From NCBI GenBank assembly GCA_018267825.1, contig JAFDXR010000014.1:18979-82978 (forward strand): DNA of 64,000 nt, written 5' to 3'. Under the pieces are notes generated by a model. The model was not told the DNA's origin and did not search any database. It was given only the letters and a program-made list of their open reading frames with translations. This document shows, piece by piece, positions 34,331-41,616 of the stretch. The DNA comes from Bacteroidota bacterium (lineage in GTDB: Bacteria > Bacteroidota > Bacteroidia > B-17B0 > Aurantibacillaceae). Every line of letters starts with the position of its first letter. The first letter of the stretch is position 1. The translations under genes were made by a program, and so were the position numbers.

Positions 34331-35272
34331 TCAGAAGAACGAAAACGAATCCGGTAAATTAAAGCCTCTTAAAAATTCGGCAATGCCCATTCTTTTTTTG
34401 CCGGCAAGCTGTAATTCCTGTATGTCTATGAAACCATTGATGCATGCGACTTTCAGGCTGTTCTTTCCGTCGCTTAGCACTGTACCGGGTTTATACGTAT
34501 GTGATTTTAATTCGTACAAAGCCCGGTATATCTTGATAGACACGGGTTGTGCATTTTTGTCGGGAAATTCAGTGTATGCCGCAGGGTAGGGACTCAGACC
34601 CCGGATCAGGTTATAGATAGCCATAACATCACGATCCCATTTGATCCTGCATGTTTCCTTGAACAATTTAGGGGCATGTACACTCTCACCGTCATTCTGA
34701 GGATGCAATGTGTAATTGCCGGATTCAATGGCTCTGACGCTCTTCAAAACAAGCTCAGCACCAATCGACATCAGTGTATCGTGCAACTGCCCGGCTGTTG
34801 TGGTTTCGGATATCGGTGTTTCTTCCTGAAATAAAATATTGCCCGTGTCAATTTCATGTTTCAGTTTAAACGTGGTGACACCGCTTTTTGTATCACCCTG
34901 GATCACGGCCCAGTTAATAGGCGCAGCCCCTCTGTATTTCGGAAGCAGAGAAGCATGCAGGTTATATGTACCCAGGGGTGGCATATCCCATACCACTTCA
35001 GGAAGCATACGGAATGCAACAACTATCTGTAAATCGGCTTTCAGCGATTTTAATTCTTCAATAAAAGATTCCGATTTCAGCTTTTCGGGTTGCAATACAC
35101 GCAGACCTTTTTCCAGGGCATATTTTTTTACGGCCGACATCTGAACCTGCTGACCTCTGCCGGCGGGTTTATCGGGTACGGTTACAACGCCTACAATATT
35201 GTAGTTGTTTTTTACAAGTATATCAAGAGAAGCCACCGCAAACTCCGGTGTGCCCATAAAAACAATATTCAT
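34331..35272 (-). CDS. fmt: Methionyl-tRNA formyltransferase
   Basis: A 313-residue enzyme that formylates initiator Met-tRNA using 10-formyltetrahydrofolate. MNIVFMGTPEFAVASLDILV is the usual N-terminus. LLPKYRGAAPINWAVIQGDTKSGVT carries the S-L-L-P-x-x-R-G-A-A-P formyltransferase signature, and HEIDTGNILFQEETPI follows with the conserved Asp. The C-terminal tRNA-binding domain begins about residue 205. It is divergent from lolD across 140 bp with its own -7 box. Confidence 0.97.
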   Translation of the reverse strand: MNIVFMGTPEFAVASLDILVKNNYNIVGVVTVPDKPAGRGQQVQMSAVKKYALEKGLRVLQPEKLKSESFIEELKSLKADLQIVVAFRMLPEVVWDMPPLGTYNLHASLLPKYRGAAPINWAVIQGDTKSGVTTFKLKHEIDTGNILFQEETPISETTTAGQLHDTLMSIGAELVLKSVRAIESGNYTLHPQNDGESVHAPKLFKETCRIKWDRDVMAIYNLIRGLSPYPAAYTEFPDKNAQPVSIKIYRALYELKSHTYKPGTVLSDGKNSLKVACINGFIDIQELQLAGKKRMGIAEFLRGFNLPDSFSFF

Positions 35273-35298
35273 GTTATAAGAAATGAATCAAACAGTTT

Positions 35299-35306
35299 CA
35301 AAAGTA
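35299..35306 (-). promoter_or_regulatory. -7 promoter box for fmt
   Basis: The minus strand reads TACTTTTG, an exact TAnnTTTG match, 26 nt before the fmt ATG. Confidence 0.5.
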
Positions 35307-35356
35307 AAATTAATAAACGAGATATTACCCGGCGAAAGATGAAATCACCCTTCAAA

Positions 35357-35374
35357 ATATTACATTTGTAATAT
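35357..35374 (+). promoter_or_regulatory. Palindrome overlapping the lolD -7 box
   Basis: ATATTACA-tt-TGTAATAT is a perfect 8-bp inverted repeat, and it contains TACATTTG (35361-35368), an exact TAnnTTTG match. A regulator binding this palindrome would mask the core promoter. The lolD start codon is 38 nt further on. Confidence 0.5.
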
Positions 35375-35412
35375 ACGAATAACTAAATTCGGAGAATGGC
35401 AGGATATACTAT

Positions 35413-36069
35413 ATGATGTTACAGGGTATACAACTTAAAAAGCAATATGGGCCTTTGCAGGTACTTAAAGGCGTTGACATTGACATACGCGATGCGGAAG
35501 TTGTATCAATTGTTGGATCATCAGGTGCCGGTAAAACCACTCTGCTGACGATACTCGGAACACTCGATAAGCCAAGCTCGGGCGAAGTGCTTTTCGACGG
35601 CGTCAATATTACTGCCTTGTCTGAAAAGAAACTGGCCGCTTTTCGCAACCAGCACATTGGTTTCGTATTCCAGTTTCACCATTTATTACCGGAGTTTACT
35701 GCGCTCGAGAATGTTTGCATTCCGGCTTACATCGCGAAGAAGGGTAGAAAGGAAACCGAGGTAAAAGCCATGGAATTACTCGATATGCTTGGCCTGGCAG
35801 GCAGGGCTGAACATAAACCCTCAGAACTGTCGGGAGGTGAGCAGCAACGGGTAGCTGTAGCCAGGGCCCTCATCAATAATCCCAAAGTTGTATTCGCCGA
35901 CGAACCTTCCGGAAACCTGGACAGTCATAATGCAGCCAGTTTGCATCAGCTGTTTTTCAGTTTACGCGATACCCTGAAACAAACATTTGTTATTGTAACC
36001 CACAACGAGGAACTGGCCAATATGGCCGATCGTAAACTGGTGATGCGCGATGGCATGATCATAACCTAA
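35413..36069 (+). CDS. lolD: ABC transporter ATP-binding protein, LolD/MacB type
   Basis: A 218-residue ATPase. Walker A is GSSGAGKTT (about residue 37), the Q-loop region [15 protein letters not shown] is typical of LolD, the signature is [15 protein letters not shown], and Walker B is [12 protein letters not shown]. In the LolCDE system this subunit powers lipoprotein release from the inner membrane. No permease partner is adjacent, which is common for LolD in this phylum, so the exact complex is inferred. ATG 35413 and 35416 are both possible starts. Confidence 0.9.
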   Translation: MMLQGIQLKKQYGPLQVLKGVDIDIRDAEVVSIVGSSGAGKTTLLTILGTLDKPSSGEVLFDGVNITALSEKKLAAFRNQHIGFVFQFHHLLPEFTALENVCIPAYIAKKGRKETEVKAMELLDMLGLAGRAEHKPSELSGGEQQRVAVARALINNPKVVFADEPSGNLDSHNAASLHQLFFSLRDTLKQTFVIVTHNEELANMADRKLVMRDGMIIT

Positions 36070-36170
36070 GTGTTTTTCCCATTTCTGTTTTTAGCAAAAT
36101 ATCTGTTGCCGAACTGCGTAAGATCATAGCCGAACGCAATGCCCGTAAGCTATCTCGCTTTAATAAGCTC

Positions 36171-37253
36171 ATGCTATGGTTTAATTATGCGATTATTGTT
36201 TGTCTCATACTCTCGCTGACAGCACCTTATATTTCGCCCAACAGTTTCTGGATTATTGCATTTTTCGGATTGGCATATCCCATCTGGCTTTTGCTCAATC
36301 TTATATTTACTGTTTACTGGGCTATGCAAATGCGCTGGCAGTTAGTGTTTTCACTCCTCACCATTCTGCTTGGATTCAATACGCTGACCGGTTACGTTCA
36401 GCTGCGCTGGGGGCATAGCGCGGTTTCCAATAAAGACATTAAAGTCATGAGTTACAATTCCATGTTGTTCGATCTTTATAACTGGAGCAAAAATGCGCAA
36501 AGCCGGAACCTGATATTGAATATGCTTGCCGAGGAGAACCCTGATATTTTATGTCTGCAGGAATTCTATAACTCTGATGCCGTCAACGATTTTCATAACT
36601 CTGATACATTGGTACATATGCTCAATGCGAAAAATATGCATTGTGAATATACAACCACGCTCCGTAAGGTGGACCATTGGGGAATTGCCACATTCACACG
36701 ATTCCCGGTTGTGCGGAAAGGAAAAATAGATTTCAATGTGCGGTCCAACAATATATGTATATATACCGATGTGCTTATAGCCAAAGATACCGTGAGGATT
36801 TACAACATGCACCTGCAGTCGATCAGTTTCAGTAAGTCGGATTATAAATTTATGGAGGCGGTTAATACACAGGCAGAAGCCGATGATGAAGTTGAACACA
36901 GTAAAAGTATTTTAAGAAGGATTAAACGGGCCTTTATAAAACGGGCCACGCAGGCTGATGCTGTGGCTGATCACATAAAACAATGTCCGTATCCGGTCAT
37001 AGTTTGTGGCGATTTTAATGATACTCCGGCATCTTATGCATACCGTACAATACTTGGCGATCTGAAGGATTCGTTCCGGGAAAGCGGCAGTGGATTTGAA
37101 CAGACTTATGCAGGGAAATTTCCAAGGTTCCGTATCGATTACATTTTACATGGTCCGCAATACGAAGCGATCAATTATCACAAGGTGTCAGAAACCCTCA
37201 CAGATCATTTTCCGATTGTTTGCTATCTGCGAAAGGCTCAGCCGGCTCCATAA
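36171..37253 (+). CDS. Membrane-anchored endonuclease/exonuclease/phosphatase (EEP) family protein
   Basis: A 360-residue protein. Three hydrophobic segments (about residues 2-82) are followed by an EEP (DNase I-like) domain: DIKVMSYNSMLFDLYNW, DILCLQEFYN with the metal-binding Glu, VRIYNMHLQSISF, VIVCGDFNDTPASYAYR, and the final LTDHFPIVCYL with the catalytic D-H pair. The active site faces the periplasm if the three-helix reading is right. The first ATG is 36171, but the same frame is open for over 30 codons before it and reads like an amphipathic protein N-terminus without any ATG, GTG or TTG. Its last 56 nt overlap the convergent nnr gene. Confidence 0.82.
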   Translation: MLWFNYAIIVCLILSLTAPYISPNSFWIIAFFGLAYPIWLLLNLIFTVYWAMQMRWQLVFSLLTILLGFNTLTGYVQLRWGHSAVSNKDIKVMSYNSMLFDLYNWSKNAQSRNLILNMLAEENPDILCLQEFYNSDAVNDFHNSDTLVHMLNAKNMHCEYTTTLRKVDHWGIATFTRFPVVRKGKIDFNVRSNNICIYTDVLIAKDTVRIYNMHLQSISFSKSDYKFMEAVNTQAEADDEVEHSKSILRRIKRAFIKRATQADAVADHIKQCPYPVIVCGDFNDTPASYAYRTILGDLKDSFRESGSGFEQTYAGKFPRFRIDYILHGPQYEAINYHKVSETLTDHFPIVCYLRKAQPAP

Positions 37254-38751
37254 GTTTAAAGGCCTGTGCAATATGGTAAATGATATCAGAGGCCAGTACA
37301 CTTTCCATACTCATGGTTTGAGTACATAACTCAGCTGCCAGGCCATGAATATAAACGCCCACAACACAAGCTAATTCAGAAGTGTAATGTCTTGCTGAAA
37401 GCGCAGTGATCATGCCGGTTAATACATCACCGCTGCCTCCTTTGGCAAGTGCGGGATTTCCGGTAGAGTTGAAATATACTTTTCCTTCGGGTGTAATAAT
37501 GGCCGAGTAGGCGCCTTTCAGTACCATAATCTGTTCATGTTTCCGGCAAAAGGCAATAGCAGTTTTCAGCCTGTCAAAATCTGATGTGTGTGTTTCCGTT
37601 AGTCTGTCAAACTCTTTTACATGCGGTGTAAATATGCAGCGTGGCGGGATAAATGATAACCAGGTTTTGTTTTCAGCCAGGATATTGATCGCATCGGCAT
37701 CAAACACAAGTGTTTGTGTACTGTTCTGGATCAGTGCTTTCAATACGCGTTCGGTATCATCTTCGGTGCCAAGTCCCGGCCCCACACCAATAGCCGTGTA
37801 ACGATCTGTTTTTGGGAGTTCCCCGATGGCATCATAAGGATCTTCGGAGGTCATGGCTTCCGGCAATCCGATATGCAATGCCTGTATACTTTCCCTGCAA
37901 CTGTGCACCGTGAGCAGACCTGCGCCACTTCTCAGACAGGCTTTGGCAGCCAGCAGTATTGCGCCGCTTTTGCCTTTGCTGCCACCCATAAGCAGAGCAT
38001 GCCCATAGCTTCCCTTATGCGAGAAACGTTTACGGAGCTCCATGTGTATACGTACATCATCGGCTTGCAGAAATGTAAATGGCGATTTAACCTGTGCTGT
38101 AAATGCCGGGTGAAGCCCGATATCCAGCACGTCAAAACGGGGCGCGTAAGCGGCATTTTCTGCCATCAGGAAAGCCAGCTTCGCGGTTTGAAACGTAAGT
38201 ACGTGCCCTGATTTTACAATGTATTTATTTTCTGATGACGAACGATCGGCATAGAGGCCTGATGGAATATCAATAGATATAATGCCGGAACCAGCGGTAT
38301 TCATCCACTCGATGGCAGTAGCAGCCAGGCCGTCAACAGGTTTATTGAGTCCTGTTCCGAACAGTGCATCAATGAGTAAAGCCTGCTTGTCAGGCACAAT
38401 CTGTTTAAGATCCGATGCTTCGTGTATGTGTTGCACAACGGATGGGAATTCTTTCTCCAGCCGTTCCAGGTTAATGGCACAATCCGGGGTTATATTGGGT
38501 GAGTAATGAATCAGGATGACGTGTACTTTATACCGGCGCTGAATAAGCAGGCGGGCCATAGCAAGCCCATCGCCTCCATTGTTGCCCTTTCCGCAGATAA
38601 TAACAAAAGGTGTTGTATGGTTGATGTATTGCGTTACAAACGACACACAGGCCAGTGCCGCCCGTTCCATAAGATCAATAGATTTTATAGGTTCATGCTG
38701 AATGGTGTATTCGTCCCACTCCCTGATATGTTCTGTTGAGAAAATATACAT
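37198..38751 (-). CDS. nnr: Bifunctional NAD(P)H-hydrate epimerase / ADP-dependent dehydratase
   Basis: A 517-residue metabolite-repair enzyme. The N-terminal YjeF_N epimerase domain (about 1-215) has CGKGNNGGDGLAMARLLIQRRY, and LLIDALFGTGLNKPVDG follows. The C-terminal ribokinase-like dehydratase domain has HALLMGGSKGKSGAILLAAKACLRSGAGL, VFDADAINIL and ALAKGGSGDVLTGMI. Together they restore damaged R- and S-NAD(P)HX. The C-terminus overlaps the convergent EEP gene by 56 nt. The start follows a small Cys-rich gene by 3 nt. Confidence 0.95.
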   Translation of the reverse strand: MYIFSTEHIREWDEYTIQHEPIKSIDLMERAALACVSFVTQYINHTTPFVIICGKGNNGGDGLAMARLLIQRRYKVHVILIHYSPNITPDCAINLERLEKEFPSVVQHIHEASDLKQIVPDKQALLIDALFGTGLNKPVDGLAATAIEWMNTAGSGIISIDIPSGLYADRSSSENKYIVKSGHVLTFQTAKLAFLMAENAAYAPRFDVLDIGLHPAFTAQVKSPFTFLQADDVRIHMELRKRFSHKGSYGHALLMGGSKGKSGAILLAAKACLRSGAGLLTVHSCRESIQALHIGLPEAMTSEDPYDAIGELPKTDRYTAIGVGPGLGTEDDTERVLKALIQNSTQTLVFDADAINILAENKTWLSFIPPRCIFTPHVKEFDRLTETHTSDFDRLKTAIAFCRKHEQIMVLKGAYSAIITPEGKVYFNSTGNPALAKGGSGDVLTGMITALSARHYTSELACVVGVYIHGLAAELCTQTMSMESVLASDIIYHIAQAFKLMEPAEPFADSKQSENDL

Positions 38752-38754
38752 AGA

Positions 38755-38880
38755 TCAATGATTGCAGTTGCCGTTACAGCCCTTGTCACAGTTTTTGCGC
38801 GTCATGGTTCGGTAAAGCCTGTAAATAATAAATACAGAAGCGCCGCCAACAATAAGTATCAGTAAAATAGTTTCAGTCAT
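38755..38880 (-). CDS. FeoB-associated-type small Cys-rich membrane protein
   Basis: A 41-residue protein I translated from the minus strand. One TM helix (about residues 4-22, TILLILIVGGASVFIIYRL) is followed by a basic linker and the Cys-rich tail NCDKGCNGNCNH. This matches the pattern of the FeoB-associated Cys-rich proteins (one N-terminal TM, C-terminal Cys-Gly motifs) that accompany ferrous-iron transport genes. No feoA or feoB is in the window. Its ATG overlaps the TAA of the GH16 gene by 1 nt (TAATG), and its stop is 3 nt before the nnr start, so it is embedded in an operon. It is easily missed because of its size. Confidence 0.75.
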   Translation of the reverse strand: MTETILLILIVGGASVFIIYRLYRTMTRKNCDKGCNGNCNH

Positions 38881-40154
38881 TATTGCTGTTTATAGGTTGG
38901 CATGGTCGCAGGGTCCAGTATCGGAATTTCGTGTGTGAGCGTTTTACCGGCTACCTTGATTTTCAGAATGTATAAACCGGTAGGATAATCTTTCATATCC
39001 AGAATAAAATAGTTCGTGTTCTCGAGTGTAACACCCAGTTGTTTGTCGCCATTCCTGGTACAGACTTCGAGCTTTACCGGTCCCAGGTTTTTACCTTCAA
39101 CAGATATGCTGTATTTGCTGATCCCGATAGGCAACAGGGTTATGCTGCCCTCATCGGCCGACAACTCTTTTTCATTGTATACAAATTTCAGTTTTTTCTT
39201 CAGCTCTGTCTTATAAAGATTGTTGTTGCTGAGCCCTGCCGGTGATGATTCAAAACGCTGAAAATCATTTTTGGGCTGGCTTACAACCGTATCTTCTTTG
39301 CTCCAGATTCTCACGTAGTCCACTTCAAATGTGTTGGGCCAGGTGGTGGTGGCATCAGGCCCGGGCGAAAAAGCACCATTGTCTTTGGCAACAGCACTAT
39401 TGATGATCAGGTTTTGTGAAGTTTTGAAATCTCCTTTAAAATAGGCAATAGGTTGCCCGTTCAGATACCATTTTACATAGCCCGGCTGCCACTCGGTCGA
39501 GAGTACATTCCAGTCTTGCGATAAATTGTCTTTTGCCGGCACCCAGCCGCCCCAGTTTCTCTTTAGATTGAGAAAACCGCCTTTATAATTTTCACAACCA
39601 TTTGGGCAGTGTACATCCACATGAATCTGGTTATTGCGTTCACCCTTCAATTCAAAAAAATCAATTTCTTCATTCGGATCACCACCATAGACCCAGAATG
39701 CAGGCCAGGTTCCATGCTGACTGTTGCTTTTGAAGCGGATCTCAAACAATCCGTATTTATAACGTTTCATGGTTGAAATAACTCCAGACGTATAATCGAA
39801 ATCATATTCGCCATCGATGAGTTTTTTACCGGAGCGTTTCAGGTAAGCACTGTCAATTTGCTCGGGCTTTAGTTTGATACGATTTTTTTCAAGCTTTGTG
39901 GTGATGATCATATGTCCATCAGCCTGCGTCACATTTTCGTTTTTATAAAGAAGGTTCAGCGACTGCTCCAGCTCTCCGCCCCAGGGCATGCCGAATTTCC
40001 AGATGTCTGTATTGAGAAAACGGGTGCCGAATTCATCACCATCATAATAATACCATTTCACTGCAGTATCTTTTTTGATCTGCCAGCTCACCTGTGCAAA
40101 TCCTGCAGCAGATACAAACAGTAGAAGTAAATTTAGTTTAAACAGATTTTTCAT
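38880..40154 (-). CDS. Secreted glycoside hydrolase family 16 protein
   Basis: A 424-residue exported beta-glucanase-like enzyme. Signal peptide about 1-20 (ending GFAQ). The GH16 domain (about 35-280) has RYKYGLFEIRFKSNSQHGTWPAFWVYGG and the catalytic E-x-D-x-x-E motif EIDFFE at 163-168 (nucleophile E163, acid/base E168). QDWNVLSTEWQPGYVKWYLNGQPI is the typical C-terminal sandwich. The last about 110 residues form an extra beta-rich domain ending YILKIKVAGKTLTHEIPI that resembles sorting-type domains but lacks a clear PNP start. Likely substrates are beta-1,3-glucans or similar. Its start overlaps the stop of the upstream GT-C gene by 4 nt. Confidence 0.9.
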   Translation of the reverse strand: MKNLFKLNLLLLFVSAAGFAQVSWQIKKDTAVKWYYYDGDEFGTRFLNTDIWKFGMPWGGELEQSLNLLYKNENVTQADGHMIITTKLEKNRIKLKPEQIDSAYLKRSGKKLIDGEYDFDYTSGVISTMKRYKYGLFEIRFKSNSQHGTWPAFWVYGGDPNEEIDFFELKGERNNQIHVDVHCPNGCENYKGGFLNLKRNWGGWVPAKDNLSQDWNVLSTEWQPGYVKWYLNGQPIAYFKGDFKTSQNLIINSAVAKDNGAFSPGPDATTTWPNTFEVDYVRIWSKEDTVVSQPKNDFQRFESSPAGLSNNNLYKTELKKKLKFVYNEKELSADEGSITLLPIGISKYSISVEGKNLGPVKLEVCTRNGDKQLGVTLENTNYFILDMKDYPTGLYILKIKVAGKTLTHEIPILDPATMPTYKQQ

Positions 40155-41566
40155 GGTTTATAAATCCTGTAATAGGGATTATCACTGACCGGTGAATACT
40201 GGAGTTCTGTGTCATCACCGAAAGTTTGTTTTAAAATTACAATAAATTTCAATCCGTGCCCCTTCAGTGAATCCACAAATGCGGCGTTTTTGAGGTTTTC
40301 GCTTGTACAGATCCAGCCTTTCCGGTGGGCAAAATACATAGGGGTTGGATATTTCCCGCTATTAATGGCAATAAGATCCTGTCTGGTAGAGCAAGAATCC
40401 AGGCTGCTTTCCAACCGGGCAATCTGAAGGTCTTTATGCTTGATGAAAAAATCATCCTGCTGATTTAAAATGCCTTCAGCAGAAGTAATCAGTAAAATGA
40501 GTATTGGCCAGGTTTTTCCGGGGATCTTTTCGGTCAGGTAACCGCCCATCAGGGCCATCACGGGCACAAAAGGAATAATATAGTAGGAGTGGTGATAAAA
40601 GGCAAAGCCACTTTTACCCATCACAACAAAGAAGGCGGCAAAGCACAACAAAAAAAGAAAAATGATCCGATCACGTTTTACACTGGCATACACCACACCG
40701 CCTGCAAATACTGCAAAACCGGTGAACTGCAGGGCAGAGCTGTAAAACCGTGAAAGTGCTTCAGGCAGATGTTCGCCGATATCGCGTATACCGTCGATAA
40801 AACCGGTGCCCATAAAAAAATGATGGAACCCGTAACGTTCCACCAATAAAGGCGTCCAGTAGAAATACCAGAAACAGACAGGGATCAGTATGAGTATATG
40901 AACGAATCCGAATAAAAACCTGGCACGCCATGTTATTTGTGAGGAGATAAAGAGCGGCGCATACACAATCAACAGGTAGCCTGCCGGCAGTTTTGCCATA
41001 AGCCCGGTAAGTGTCAGCGCAGCGCATAAAAGCAGATTATGCTTTCCGGGGAGCTTCTGAAGAAAGCCTGTTCCAAAGTATATACCGGCAATGATCAGTG
41101 AAACGGAGAAGGTATCGGGCATGATCTTTCTGGAGAACTCAAACCAGATGGAGAACAATAATAGAACAGAGGCACGGAATGCCAGTGTAGGATTGAAAAA
41201 ACGATGCACAAGCCGGTAGAAGAACAGGATTCCGAAACTGGATACTACCAGGTTTATAAGCCGGCCGTACCAATGGGCATAACCAAATACAAGAGATACA
41301 AGATAAATAAGATAATTGAGTACCGGGAACTCCATGGCGGTAATGCCTGTTTTTTCGCCGGCAAAATCAACCCTTGGATAGAGAATATTGGAATCGGTTT
41401 CATAAAAATTACGGGCAGCCATGGTTACCGTTGTCTGGCGCCAGTTATGAGCCACCTCCAGCGGTGGGTTGGTAATATGAAACAAACGGGCTGCAAAAAA
41501 AAGAATAATCCAGAACCTGATGTCTTTGAGCAGATTATGGTTAATTATCGCTTGTAATTTATTCAT
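40151..41566 (-). CDS. ArnT-like GT-C membrane glycosyltransferase, second copy
   Basis: A 471-residue polytopic protein with about 10-11 TM segments and a C-terminal soluble part. HNWRQTTVTMAARNFYETDSNILYPRVDF in the first periplasmic loop parallels the HQWRQT loop of the protein at 32116-33705. LVNLVVSS-like and FAFYHHSYYIIPFVPVMALMGGYL helices are typical of the GT39/GT83 group. I take ATG 41566 (MNKLQAII); the frame's earlier TTG at 41578 is less likely. It is probably polyprenyl-phosphate-sugar dependent, acceptor unknown. It is the first gene of the run GT-C, GH16, small Cys-rich protein, nnr, all overlapping or nearly so. Confidence 0.82.
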   Translation of the reverse strand: MNKLQAIINHNLLKDIRFWIILFFAARLFHITNPPLEVAHNWRQTTVTMAARNFYETDSNILYPRVDFAGEKTGITAMEFPVLNYLIYLVSLVFGYAHWYGRLINLVVSSFGILFFYRLVHRFFNPTLAFRASVLLLFSIWFEFSRKIMPDTFSVSLIIAGIYFGTGFLQKLPGKHNLLLCAALTLTGLMAKLPAGYLLIVYAPLFISSQITWRARFLFGFVHILILIPVCFWYFYWTPLLVERYGFHHFFMGTGFIDGIRDIGEHLPEALSRFYSSALQFTGFAVFAGGVVYASVKRDRIIFLFLLCFAAFFVVMGKSGFAFYHHSYYIIPFVPVMALMGGYLTEKIPGKTWPILILLITSAEGILNQQDDFFIKHKDLQIARLESSLDSCSTRQDLIAINSGKYPTPMYFAHRKGWICTSENLKNAAFVDSLKGHGLKFIVILKQTFGDDTELQYSPVSDNPYYRIYKP

Positions 41567-41616
41567 GCCGCAGCTCAAAAATAACCTAAACTTTCGTTAA
41601 TTTCGCCTATTATTTC

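Noticed and set aside
37714..38211. 165-codon plus-strand frame inside nnr
   Set aside because: The minus-strand Nnr protein has all its motifs across this stretch. The plus-strand translation has no family match and odd composition.
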